From NCBI GenBank assembly GCA_900016865.1, contig FIZI01000027.1, positions 1 through 57,058 on the forward strand: a stretch of 57,058 bases of DNA, given 5' to 3'. Under the pieces are notes generated by a model. It was not told the DNA's origin and did not search any database. It saw only the letters and a list, made by a program, of their open reading frames with translations. Numbering within the stretch: position 1 is the first letter of the stretch; every line of letters starts with the position of its first letter. Positions 15,851 to 24,054 of the stretch are shown here, one piece after another. Both the position numbers and the translations under genes were made by a program. Source of the DNA: an uncultured Clostridia bacterium (GTDB lineage: Bacteria; Bacillota; DTU014).

Positions 15851-16489
15851 GTGTCTGCACGAAGACGACGCACTCACGTCAAAGGGCCTGCGCTTAGGGA
15901 CTTGGCCATTCCGTCTGTAATGGTAGTGATCATGTTGGTGATGGGAATTATCTTCGGAAGCATCGCTGCTCAAACCTTAGACCCGATGGAGAAGAACCGG
16001 CTGGTGCAGTTTCTCGGGCGGTTCAGCCAGTCGCTCCTCAATGGCATGCCCTCTGCCAAAGCGTCGCCTGAGGCCGCAATTATTGCGAATCTTCAGAAGC
16101 TGGGCGCAGTATGGGTGTTGGCAGTGACAGTGATAGGAGCCCCTTTCATCCTGGCAATGATGTTTCTTCAGGGGTTTGCTACCGGGTTCACAGTTGCGAT
16201 TCTTGTGTCGGAGTGGTCCATCAAAGGACTCCTACTGGCGCTTGCCTCAGTCGTTCCCCACAATGCTTTTCTTGTAGGAGGGCTTGGCGTATCCTCAGCT
16301 GCAGGCCTGACTCACGCCTGGACATGCGCCAAGTCGCTCTTTGTCAGGGAAGTCACACCTCTGCGAGCAAGGCTGTTTGTGTTTTCGCTGATCTGCCTCA
16401 TCTGTGCGGCCGTACTGGTCGTCGGCGGACTGGTCGAAGCCTATCTCTCGCCGCTGCTGTTGCGCAAGGTTGCACCGCTTGTATTCTAA
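15851..16489 (+). CDS. spoIIM: Stage II sporulation protein M
   Basis: 212 residues with about five membrane segments. The fold and motif order fit SpoIIM: an N-terminal membrane helix, a periplasmic-side loop with FLGRFSQSLLNG, then a hydrophobic block containing FLQGFATGFTVAIL, VVPHNAFLVGGLG and a last helix near the C-terminus. SpoIIM works with SpoIID and SpoIIP in the mother-cell membrane to remodel septal peptidoglycan and drive engulfment. The GTG at 15851 has GGAGG 8 bases upstream. xerD follows after 58 bases. Confidence 0.9.
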   Translation: MSARRRRTHVKGPALRDLAIPSVMVVIMLVMGIIFGSIAAQTLDPMEKNRLVQFLGRFSQSLLNGMPSAKASPEAAIIANLQKLGAVWVLAVTVIGAPFILAMMFLQGFATGFTVAILVSEWSIKGLLLALASVVPHNAFLVGGLGVSSAAGLTHAWTCAKSLFVREVTPLRARLFVFSLICLICAAVLVVGGLVEAYLSPLLLRKVAPLVF

Positions 16490-16547
16490 TGCAGGTAACG
16501 CCATCCTGCAGGGAGAATACGCACTATAAGGCAAGGAGGCAGCTCGA

Positions 16548-17462
16548 GTGGATACCGATATGCTCGTGACAGAGTATCTTGAGTATTTGGCTGTAGAAAG
16601 AGGCCTGGCCGCCAACACCATCGAGGCGTATCGACGCGATCTTTCCAAGCTGCGGTCGTATGCCGAGGATGAAGAAGGCGTACATCTGATCGGCGCCGAT
16701 CAGAACACCGTTGTCTCTTTTGTATCATCCATCCGAAGAAGCGGTGTTTCTCCAAGAAGTATAAGCCGGATCATCTCTGCTGTCAGAGGTTTCTACAAGT
16801 ACCTCTTGATGACCAAGAGGATACAGGCTGATCCTACGATAAACATCGAATCTCCAAAGCCTGAACGCAGGCTTCCAAGTGTGTTGACAGAAGAGGAAAT
16901 CGACAGGCTGCTTTCGTTCCCCAACAACGCCGATCCGCTAGCCATGCGGGATCACGCGATCCTTGAGCTCATGTACGCAACCGGGCTTCGTGCATCTGAG
17001 GTCGTCTCTCTCAAAGTCAGCGATGTAAATCTTGACCTCGGGTACGTCAGGTGTATCGGCAAAGGGTCAAAGGAGAGAATAGTACCCATCGGATCGAAAG
17101 CTATTGAAGCCCTTGAGCGTTACATCTCCGGGCCAAGGAACCTGTTAGTAGCGAAAACGGGGTCACGAGCTCTTTTTCTCAACTCTCGGGGTGGCAGTCT
17201 AAGCAGGCAGGGTCTCTGGAAACTGATCAAGGCACGGGTGAGGGCTGCAGGCATCGCCCGCAGAGTGACTCCCCACATGTTGCGCCATTCCTTCGCGACT
17301 CACCTTCTCTCGCACGGAGCAGATCTTCGATCTGTGCAGGAGATGCTCGGCCACGCAGACATATCTACTACGCAGATATACACCCACTTGGACAAGTCTC
17401 GCCTTAAGCAGGTGTATCTGTCTGCACATCCGCGAGCTAGAGCAGAACGGCAGTCGAGCTAA
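16548..17462 (+). CDS. xerD: Tyrosine recombinase XerD
   Basis: 304 residues, the usual length. The N-terminal SAM-like DNA-binding domain (about 1-90) has VERGLAANTIEAYRRDL. The catalytic domain carries the full set: R148 (TGLRASE), K172 (GKGSKER), H243 and R246 (HMLRHSFATH), H269 (LGHADIS) and the nucleophile Y278. XerD with XerC resolves chromosome dimers at dif. A XerD gene next to deoB and the sporulation genes is the usual Bacillota arrangement, which favours XerD over XerC. The GTG at 16548 has AAGGAGG about 9 bases upstream. Confidence 0.9.
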   Translation: MDTDMLVTEYLEYLAVERGLAANTIEAYRRDLSKLRSYAEDEEGVHLIGADQNTVVSFVSSIRRSGVSPRSISRIISAVRGFYKYLLMTKRIQADPTINIESPKPERRLPSVLTEEEIDRLLSFPNNADPLAMRDHAILELMYATGLRASEVVSLKVSDVNLDLGYVRCIGKGSKERIVPIGSKAIEALERYISGPRNLLVAKTGSRALFLNSRGGSLSRQGLWKLIKARVRAAGIARRVTPHMLRHSFATHLLSHGADLRSVQEMLGHADISTTQIYTHLDKSRLKQVYLSAHPRARAERQSS

Positions 17463-17511
17463 GAAGTGGCCTGCAGAGCCCTCAAGCTTGAAGTAGGAAA
17501 GGTGGATTTCT

Positions 17512-18729
17512 GTGTCGCCTATAGAGCGAGTGATAATCATAGTAATGGATGGTGTTGGGATTGGGGCGGCCCCAGACGCAGACGCCTATGGAGATTCTGA
17601 CAGTGCCACTCTTCAGCACGTGGCCAAAAGCGTCGGAGGGCTCCACCTTCCTGTACTGGCCTCGTTGGGGCTAGGCAGAGCAGCTGACCTCACCGGCTTT
17701 GCGATCCAAGGGGTCAGTCCCTCTGAGCATGTCATCGGCTCGTACGGCATCATGCAGGAAGTGTCTGCAGGCAAGGACACCACGACTGGGCATTTCGAGC
17801 TATCCGGTATTAGGCTGGATGAGCCTTTCCCAACTTACCCCAATGGGTTTCCCCCGGAGGTCATAGAGGGCTTCTCCGAGCGAATCGGCAGGGGAGTGCT
17901 TGGAAACAAGGTTGCATCAGGCACAGCGATCATCGAAGAACTGGGGGCTGAGCACATCCGCACAGGCAAACCCATAGTCTATACATCCGCTGACAGCGTA
18001 TTTCAGATAGCCGCTCACGAGGATGTTATTCCTGTAAACGACCTATATGCCATGTGCATGCACGCGAGAGAGCTTCTGCAGGGCGAGCACAGAGTTGCCC
18101 GAGTGATCGCAAGGCCATTCGTAGGCTCACCAGGATCGTTTAGACGCACAGAGCGCCGGAGAGATTTCTCTGTGGCTCCCCCGGACGAGACGGTGTTCGA
18201 CATTTTGACAAAACGGGGGATACAGACTGTCGGCATAGGCAAGATCAGCGACATCTTCACGGGACGGGGAATTTCATTGTCCATTAGCACGACCAACACA
18301 GAAGACAGTCTCAAGGCTACAGTCGATTGTCTCGACTCGGTTGCATCTGGACTGGTATTCACCAACTGCATTGACTTTGACATGCTCTGGGGGCATAGAA
18401 ACAACCCGCAAGGGTATGCACGGGCTTTGACAGAATTTGATGCGGGGTTGAAGGCTGTCTTGGACAAGCTGGCAGCAAGTGACCTCCTCATAGTTACCGC
18501 GGACCATGGGAACGACCCTACCACTCCGAGCACGGATCACTCTCGAGAGTACGTTCCTCTGTTGGCGTACAGCCCGAGCTCAGAAGCTGCTGTATGCCTT
18601 GGAATACGCATCGGGTTCTACGACGTTGCTGCCACAGTCAGTGAAGCCCTTCTTGGCTCAGTGCTGACCAGTCATGGCAAGAGCTTCCTTGGTCCTGTCA
18701 TGGGAGAGGGTGCTAATGAGAGCTGTTGA
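17512..18729 (+). CDS. deoB: Phosphopentomutase
   Basis: 405 residues. DeoB moves the phosphate between C1 and C5 of ribose or deoxyribose, feeding nucleoside sugars into central metabolism. It belongs to the alkaline phosphatase superfamily. Metal-site motifs are VMDGVGIG (D13), DTTTGHFELSG with the phospho-threonine region, FVNxxDFD-like TNCIDFDMLWGH and TADHGNDPTTPSTDHSREY. The GTG at 17512 has AGGTGG about 8 bases upstream. The 3' end overlaps pdp by 14 bases, showing translational coupling with the enzyme that produces its substrate. Confidence 0.95.
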   Translation: MSPIERVIIIVMDGVGIGAAPDADAYGDSDSATLQHVAKSVGGLHLPVLASLGLGRAADLTGFAIQGVSPSEHVIGSYGIMQEVSAGKDTTTGHFELSGIRLDEPFPTYPNGFPPEVIEGFSERIGRGVLGNKVASGTAIIEELGAEHIRTGKPIVYTSADSVFQIAAHEDVIPVNDLYAMCMHARELLQGEHRVARVIARPFVGSPGSFRRTERRRDFSVAPPDETVFDILTKRGIQTVGIGKISDIFTGRGISLSISTTNTEDSLKATVDCLDSVASGLVFTNCIDFDMLWGHRNNPQGYARALTEFDAGLKAVLDKLAASDLLIVTADHGNDPTTPSTDHSREYVPLLAYSPSSEAAVCLGIRIGFYDVAATVSEALLGSVLTSHGKSFLGPVMGEGANESC

Positions 18730-20017
18730 CCTCATCATAGCCAAGAGAGACGGGCGTGAATTGACTCCGGAGCAGATCAGGTTTTTTGTGCGCGGCCTGT
18801 TGAGCGGAGAGGTGTCAGACTACCAGGCTTCTGCCATGTGCATGGCGATTTACCTGCGCGGGTTGACAGATGCAGAAACAGCTGCGCTCACGCTGGAGAT
18901 GGCGCACTCCGGAGAGACTGTTGATTTGAGCGCAATTAAGGGGTTTAAGGTGGATAAACACTCGACAGGCGGTGTTGGCGACAAGACGACCCTCGTAGTA
19001 GCCCCTCTGGTTGCAAGCCTGGGAGTTCCAGTAGCCAAGATGTCAGGGCGATCACTCGGATACACAGGCGGAACAATAGACAAGCTTGAGTCCATTCCAG
19101 GGTTCAACCCCTTCATGGAGATATCGGAGTTTGTCGACAGCGTCAACAGGATCGGCATCGCAGTGGTCGGACAGACCAAAGACCTCGCTCCTGCTGACAG
19201 AGTGCTCTACTCTCTGCGAGACGTAACCGGGACTGTTGAGAGCATCCCTCTGATCGCCAGCAGCATTATGAGCAAGAAGATCGCAGCAGGTGCAGACGGG
19301 ATTGTGCTGGACGTCAAGTGCGGGAGCGGCGCGTTTATGAAAAACTTGAGTGACGCGCGCCTGCTCGCTGAGGCTATGGTGAACATTGGAGAATCATTAG
19401 GTAGGAGGACTATGGCGGTCATAACTGCCATGGATCAGCCTTTAGGCAGGGCAGTAGGTAATTCCGTAGAGGTCAAAGAGGCGATTGATACACTAAGAGG
19501 AACGGGGCCCGAAGACTTCACACGTTTGTGCCTCGAAGTAGCGTCGCGCATGCTCCTGGTTGGCGGCTTGGCAGACTCCTTAGAGGAATGTCGCAGTTTG
19601 GCCAGGCGCACGCTGTTGTCCGGGCAGGCTCTTGCGAAGTTTAGGCAGTTCGTCGAAAACCAGGGAGGCAACCCTGAAGTTTGTGAGAGTTATGACTTGC
19701 TTCCAAATGCGAGATATCAGGAAGTCATAGTCTCGTCGAGCACAGGTACAGTGGTTCGGTGCGATGCTTTGAGCATAGGCAACGCAAGCATGGTTCTTGG
19801 CGCGGGCAGACGGAAGGCCGAAGACCGTATAGACCACTCCGCAGGTGTGCTGTTGCACAAGAAACTTGGAGAGCAAGTAGAGGAAGGCGAACCAATTGCC
19901 ACGATGCTCACTAACAGAAGAGATGCGCTTGATGAAGCAAGGAATATGCTAAGTGAAGCGTTCAGTGTGAGTGATGTTGCGGCACCTGTTCCTGATGTCA
20001 TACTCGATCCCCTCTGA
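18716..20017 (+). CDS. pdp: Pyrimidine-nucleoside phosphorylase
   Basis: 433 residues. Cleaves uridine, thymidine and deoxyuridine with phosphate to base and pentose-1-phosphate. The thymidine-phosphorylase signature region is intact: KVDKHSTGGVGDKTT, SGRSLGYTGGTIDKLES, and the lysine/serine-rich SIMSKKIAAG with VLDVKCGSGAFMK. Domains are the alpha N-terminal part, the glycosyl-transferase-3 domain and a C-terminal PYNP domain from about 345. The ATG at 18716 lies after GGGAGAGGG inside the end of deoB; a longer frame starting earlier has no ribosome site. Confidence 0.95.
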   Translation: MRAVDLIIAKRDGRELTPEQIRFFVRGLLSGEVSDYQASAMCMAIYLRGLTDAETAALTLEMAHSGETVDLSAIKGFKVDKHSTGGVGDKTTLVVAPLVASLGVPVAKMSGRSLGYTGGTIDKLESIPGFNPFMEISEFVDSVNRIGIAVVGQTKDLAPADRVLYSLRDVTGTVESIPLIASSIMSKKIAAGADGIVLDVKCGSGAFMKNLSDARLLAEAMVNIGESLGRRTMAVITAMDQPLGRAVGNSVEVKEAIDTLRGTGPEDFTRLCLEVASRMLLVGGLADSLEECRSLARRTLLSGQALAKFRQFVENQGGNPEVCESYDLLPNARYQEVIVSSSTGTVVRCDALSIGNASMVLGAGRRKAEDRIDHSAGVLLHKKLGEQVEEGEPIATMLTNRRDALDEARNMLSEAFSVSDVAAPVPDVILDPL

Positions 20018-20088
20018 ATAATCTACGGCGTTTGAGAATAACTAATTACATGAGGCGGGCGTGCCCGCTGACTGGGAGGGGATGGCGA

Positions 20089-21282
20089 ATGATCAATCCA
20101 GTTTCATGTTTTAGGTGCACCATTCCCGTTAGATGGATGGCGTTGTCTCTGATCGTATTATGTTTGGTAGTTGCGTGCGGGCTTACTTGTTCGGCAGCAG
20201 CGCTGAATATCTCAGCACCCTCAGCTATCCTTGTCGAAGCGCATACTGGGCAGATCCTTTTTGAAAAAGACATAGACACACCTCGGCCTCCGGCAAGCAT
20301 GACAAAGATCATGACTATGCTGCTAGTCATGGAGGCCCTCGAACGCGGGCAGATCTCACTTGACGACGTGGTGGTGACTTCAGAATATGCCGCTCGAATG
20401 GGAGGGACGCAGATCTGGCTGGCAGCAGGTGAGGAAATGAGTGTTCGGGACTTGCTGAAGTCAGTGGCGATCGCGTCTGCAAACGACGCTGCTGTGGCAC
20501 TAGCGGAGCATGTTTCCGGTGCTGCGGAGGTTTTCGTCGATCGAATGAACAAGCGTGCAGCCGAGCTTGGAGCCACGAACACTCACTTTGTAAACCCGAC
20601 GGGGCTGCCCAAGGGCGACGGCGGGCCTGAGAATATGGCTTCTGCACGGGATATAGCGTTGATGTCGATGGAGCTCCTGAAGTACCCGATGGTACTCGAA
20701 TACACGTCGACTTGGATTGATCAGGTCAGAGGAGGGAATCCGGTCCTCAACAACACCAACCGCCTCGTCCGCTACTACGACGGTTGTGACGGAATAAAGA
20801 CCGGCTATATTGACGCATCGAAACACTGCCTGAGCGCGACCGCGATGAGAGACAACCTGAGGCTGATATCGGTAGTGATGGGTGCGTCCACTTCAAATGA
20901 GCGGTATGACGATACGAGGAAGCTACTCGACTACGGCTTCGCTAATTACCAGGCGATACCGGTAGCAAAGGCTGGCCAGGTCGTCGGTGACTTAGAAATC
21001 TCGCGAGGCGAATACGAGACTGTGTCGGTTGCTCCGAAAGCAGACCTGACTGCAGTCATTGGCAAGAGCGAGTCACCGGAAGTCGAGACTGAGCTTGTTT
21101 TCCCCGAGCGAGTAGTTGCTCCGATAGCTGAGGGCCAGTTGGTTGGCAAGCTAAGGGTTACGAAGGACGGGCGCGAGATAGGTTCTGTGGATCTCATAGC
21201 TTTGCAGGAAGTGAGAAAGGGAAATCCCATTAAGCTGTTTTTCCGTTCTGTAAAAAACCTGTTCGGGATGGTATTTCGCTAA
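20089..21282 (+). CDS. dacF: D-alanyl-D-alanine carboxypeptidase, DacF type
   Basis: 397 residues. Penicillin-binding protein of the S11 family that trims D-alanine from peptidoglycan stem peptides outside the membrane. A signal peptide covers about 15-37 (ALSLIVLCLVVACGL). The active-site triad motifs are S70-MTK (SxxK), S130-AN (SxN) and K237-TG. A C-terminal beta domain (PBP5_C) follows from about 290, ending in an amphipathic stretch (IKLFFRSVKNLFGMVFR) that would anchor it. The ATG at 20089 has GGGAGGGG 7 bases upstream. Its place just before spoIIAA, as in Bacillus, supports DacF, active in the forespore. Confidence 0.9.
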   Translation: MINPVSCFRCTIPVRWMALSLIVLCLVVACGLTCSAAALNISAPSAILVEAHTGQILFEKDIDTPRPPASMTKIMTMLLVMEALERGQISLDDVVVTSEYAARMGGTQIWLAAGEEMSVRDLLKSVAIASANDAAVALAEHVSGAAEVFVDRMNKRAAELGATNTHFVNPTGLPKGDGGPENMASARDIALMSMELLKYPMVLEYTSTWIDQVRGGNPVLNNTNRLVRYYDGCDGIKTGYIDASKHCLSATAMRDNLRLISVVMGASTSNERYDDTRKLLDYGFANYQAIPVAKAGQVVGDLEISRGEYETVSVAPKADLTAVIGKSESPEVETELVFPERVVAPIAEGQLVGKLRVTKDGREIGSVDLIALQEVRKGNPIKLFFRSVKNLFGMVFR

Positions 21283-21312
21283 ACTCATCCCGTCACAGTA
21301 GCACCTCTGCAG

Positions 21313-21340
21313 AAGCCGGCCATGCGCCGGCTTTTCGTTT
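21313..21340 (+). terminator. Intrinsic terminator after dacF
   Basis: AAGCCGGC (21313-21320) pairs with GCCGGCTT (21326-21333) around CATGC, followed by TTCGTTTCTT. It separates the dacF transcript from the spoIIA operon. Confidence 0.8.
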
Positions 21341-21378
21341 CTTGCGCATTTCTGCGGAATCATCTGTGCGATTAGGTT

Positions 21379-21405
21379 GAAGGAAATCTTTGCATGGTGA
21401 AGTAT
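21379..21405 (+). promoter_or_regulatory. Sigma-H-like promoter of the spoIIA operon
   Basis: GAAGGAAAT (21379-21387) matches the sigma-H -35 consensus RNAGGAWWW at every position. Eleven bases later GAAGTAT (21399-21405) matches RNNGAAT with one mismatch. The spoIIA operon of Bacillus subtilis is transcribed by sigma-H, so motif, spacing and location agree. I see no clear Spo0A box (TGTCGAA) in the 80 bases upstream. Confidence 0.6.
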
Positions 21406-21462
21406 TAGTAACTGCACGGCTTGTCCTTGGTGATCAAAGCGGCTCTGAAGGGAGTTGAGCGA

Positions 21463-21831
21463 ATGTCTGTGGAGTCGAAGCAGGATCGCGAGTGTCTGGT
21501 TGTCAGGGTTAGCGGTGAACTGGACTTGAGGACAGCGGGTGAGCTCAAATCAGAAGTCGATCCGGTCCTCGAGCGGGCACCCGAGCGACCCGTGGTGGTG
21601 TTGGATCTCTCAGATGTGAGCTTCATGGATTCCTCAGGAATGGGAGCTATACTTGGACGCTATCGAACAGTCAGCCAAATGGGAGGGAAGCTAGTGGTTT
21701 GCGGTCTGACTCCACAACTGCGGAAGCTGTTTGAGTTGACTGGACTCATGCGCATCATCCCGGTGTACGCCTCAGTGGACGATGCCATCTCTAGTCTGCG
21801 AGGAGGGAGTGCAGGTGCGCAGTCTCAATAA
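21463..21831 (+). CDS. spoIIAA: Anti-sigma F factor antagonist SpoIIAA
   Basis: 122 residues, a STAS-domain protein. Unphosphorylated SpoIIAA binds SpoIIAB and frees sigma-F in the forespore. The phosphorylation site S58 sits in SFMDSSGMGAILGRY (53-67), identical in context to the Bacillus site. VRVSGELDLRTAGEL marks the first strand and turn of the fold. The ATG at 21463 has AAGGGAG 8 bases upstream; a TTG at 21421 would add 14 residues without a ribosome site. The 3' end overlaps spoIIAB by 17 bases. Confidence 0.95.
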   Translation: MSVESKQDRECLVVRVSGELDLRTAGELKSEVDPVLERAPERPVVVLDLSDVSFMDSSGMGAILGRYRTVSQMGGKLVVCGLTPQLRKLFELTGLMRIIPVYASVDDAISSLRGGSAGAQSQ

Positions 21832-22270
21832 CGTCAAAATCGTCTTCCAAGCTCAGCCCGAAAACGTAGGATTCGCAAGAGTCGCGGTTGCCTGCATAGC
21901 ATCCCAGCGCGATGACCTTACGCTAGACGTACTTGAGGACATCAAGCTCGTTGTATCCGAGGCAGTTTCCAACGCGATTATCCACGGGTACGGCAACGAT
22001 CCGAGCAAATACGTTACAGTTGAGTGCACGCTGTATGATGAGGGGATCGAGGTGGTCGTGGAGGATCAAGGAACGGGGATCGAGGACGTTGCAAAGGCTC
22101 GTGAACCTGCGTTTACGACAAATCCTGAGCGAATGGGAATGGGAATGACTTTGATGGAAGCGCTGATGACGCAGTTTGAGATCACGTCCAAACTCGGACA
22201 GGGCACAAGAGTCGTGCTCTTCAAAGCCTTTGACCATTCTGACAGTCAACAAGACGCTGCGGAGGACTAG
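21815..22270 (+). CDS. spoIIAB: Anti-sigma F factor / serine kinase SpoIIAB
   Basis: 151 residues of the GHKL kinase fold. It binds and inhibits sigma-F and phosphorylates SpoIIAA on serine with ATP. The N-box is E49-AVSNAIIHGY and the G1 box is VEDQGTGIED (82-91); MGMGMTLMEALM forms the ATP lid and GQGTRVVL the last motif. The GTG at 21815 is chosen because AGGAGG lies 9 bases upstream; an in-frame ATG at 21782 would need a longer overlap with spoIIAA. It is followed by sigF after 77 bases. Confidence 0.95.
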   Translation: MRSLNNVKIVFQAQPENVGFARVAVACIASQRDDLTLDVLEDIKLVVSEAVSNAIIHGYGNDPSKYVTVECTLYDEGIEVVVEDQGTGIEDVAKAREPAFTTNPERMGMGMTLMEALMTQFEITSKLGQGTRVVLFKAFDHSDSQQDAAED

Positions 22271-22347
22271 CCTGACACAGCCATACCAACACACTTGTAG
22301 CGTTCTCTGCGTCGCTATATGCGTCAAACTCGCAGGAGAGAGTATTT

Positions 22348-23115
22348 ATGTCTGCCATTGAGGCCACAATAAACCTGCCGAAGCTTGGCCTCCTCGATGA
22401 CAGTACTACCAAAGACTTGATTTACAAGGCACAGGCAGGCGATATAGCTGCCAAAGATAAACTGGTCCAGCACAACCTGCGCTTGGTCTACAGCATCGCT
22501 CTGCGCCTTAAGCGCCCGGGCATCGAACTAGAGGACTTGTTCCAAGTTGGTTGCCTCGGCCTTATGAAGGCGATCGATGATTTTGACCTGAGCTACAACG
22601 TGCGCTTCTCGACGTATGCCGTCCCGGTGATTGCCGGAGAGATCAAGCGGCTGATTCGCGAAGACGGGTTGATCAAAGTCAGCCGTTCGACCAAGAGGCT
22701 TGGTCAGCTGCTAATGTCCACCCGCGAGAGGCTTTCTGCTGAGCTGTCGAGAGAGCCTACAGTTCATGAACTGGCGGCTGCTGTTGGCGTGTCGCCGGAG
22801 GAGGCGGTAGAAGCCCTTGAAGCGTCTTTGCCAGTATCTTCGCTGCATGAGAGGATAGGCTCGCCTGACGGCGGGCTGGAAGTTGAGGACATGATCGCTG
22901 CAGGCAGCGATCCGGAGAGCGCGGTCGTTGACAGTGTATCACTGAAGAACGCTCTGTCGCAGCTCTCTGAGAGGGAGCGTAGAATACTCTTGATGCGGTA
23001 TCTCGAGGAGAAGACTCAGGCTGAGGTGGCCAAGGTAATAGGCGTGTCGCAGGTGCAGATTTCACGAATCGAAAAGCGCATTTTGGCAGCTCTCAAGGAC
23101 TCGATTGAGCGCTGA
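22348..23115 (+). CDS. sigF: RNA polymerase sigma-F factor
   Basis: 255 residues, sigma-70 family of the sporulation/SigB type. Region 2 carries LVQHNLRLVYSIALR and DLFQVGCLGLMKAIDDFD with FSTYAVPVIAGEIKR; region 3 has LSREPTVHELAAAVGVS; region 4 has LSERERRILLMRYLEEKTQAEVAK with the helix-turn-helix VSQVQISRIEK. It directs early forespore transcription and is held by SpoIIAB, encoded directly upstream. The ATG at 22348 has CAGGAGAG about 10 bases upstream. The two genes that follow start after only 18 bases and may be read from the same transcript. Confidence 0.95.
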   Translation: MSAIEATINLPKLGLLDDSTTKDLIYKAQAGDIAAKDKLVQHNLRLVYSIALRLKRPGIELEDLFQVGCLGLMKAIDDFDLSYNVRFSTYAVPVIAGEIKRLIREDGLIKVSRSTKRLGQLLMSTRERLSAELSREPTVHELAAAVGVSPEEAVEALEASLPVSSLHERIGSPDGGLEVEDMIAAGSDPESAVVDSVSLKNALSQLSERERRILLMRYLEEKTQAEVAKVIGVSQVQISRIEKRILAALKDSIER

Positions 23116-23133
23116 GCGACGAGAGGGGCTATC

Positions 23134-24054
23134 ATGGTCACAATCGGAATGCCTCGAGCACTCCTGTACTACGACTGTGCTCCAACTTGGAACAACTTCT
23201 ATCGAATTCTCGGGGCCAACGTGGTGGTGTCACCGGCCACTACCAAGACCACCATAGACGCGGGCGTGTCGCTATGCGTAGACGATGCCTGCCTGCCTGT
23301 AAAAATCTACTTCGGCCATGCTGTTGCATTGGCTCCTCTAGTTGACTTCCTCTTTGTGCCTCGGCTTGTCAGCATCGAAAGGGGCAAGTATCTGTGTCCC
23401 AAGTTTCTTGGCCTTCCTGACATGGTCAAAGCAGTGTTGGGAGAACGCGTACGCATGATAACGCCAACCGTCGACCTCTCCAAATCGGACAGGGCCATCT
23501 ACCGCGCAGTCCTGACTGCGGCGTCTCCGATAACCAAGAACCCTGTGCGCACTATAGCTGCTTGGCAAGCCTGCCGCCGTCAAGAATCTAGCTCGAGCGC
23601 GTCTTCGCAGCCCGAACCGGAATCCAAGGTACATGTCGGTGTGCTTGCTCATCCGTATATCATCAAAGACGCAGCTTTAAGCTTTGGCATTCTCGAAAAA
23701 CTGAACGAGATGGGAGTTCAAGCCATCCTAGACGATCACCCTAAGTTCGATGCGGATCTACCCGGAACCCTGCAGCCGGGCAGACGCATCTTTTGGACTC
23801 ACGAGGACCGCATTTATGCTGCGGGGATGACTATGGCGTCTACAGGCGCTGTAGACGGAATTATCGTTGTGCAGGCATTTGGGTGCGGGCCCGGCTCGAT
23901 GATATTCGATCTGCTAATCCGCAAGTTTCGTCGAGAATACTCTGTACCTGCTCTGACTCTGAGTATCGATGAGCATACTGGAGAAGCCGGGATCGTTACG
24001 CGGCTCGAGGCTTTCGTAGACATGCTCCTTAGGACAGCGAGGGGTTGTAGTTGA
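23134..24054 (+). CDS. Acyl-CoA dehydratase activase-related protein (DUF2229/COG3580-like)
   Basis: 306 residues. It resembles the 2-hydroxyacyl-CoA dehydratase/activase-associated family: IGMPRALLYYDCAPTWNNFYRILG at the N-terminus is the family start, with cysteines in SLCVDDACLPVK, YLCPKF and FGCGPGS that could bind an iron-sulfur cluster. A low-complexity serine-rich stretch near 147-158 separates two halves. No enzymatic role is established for these stand-alone members. It overlaps the related next gene (TTGA), so the two are a coupled pair, probably forming a heterodimer (inference). Confidence 0.7.
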   Translation: MVTIGMPRALLYYDCAPTWNNFYRILGANVVVSPATTKTTIDAGVSLCVDDACLPVKIYFGHAVALAPLVDFLFVPRLVSIERGKYLCPKFLGLPDMVKAVLGERVRMITPTVDLSKSDRAIYRAVLTAASPITKNPVRTIAAWQACRRQESSSSASSQPEPESKVHVGVLAHPYIIKDAALSFGILEKLNEMGVQAILDDHPKFDADLPGTLQPGRRIFWTHEDRIYAAGMTMASTGAVDGIIVVQAFGCGPGSMIFDLLIRKFRREYSVPALTLSIDEHTGEAGIVTRLEAFVDMLLRTARGCS

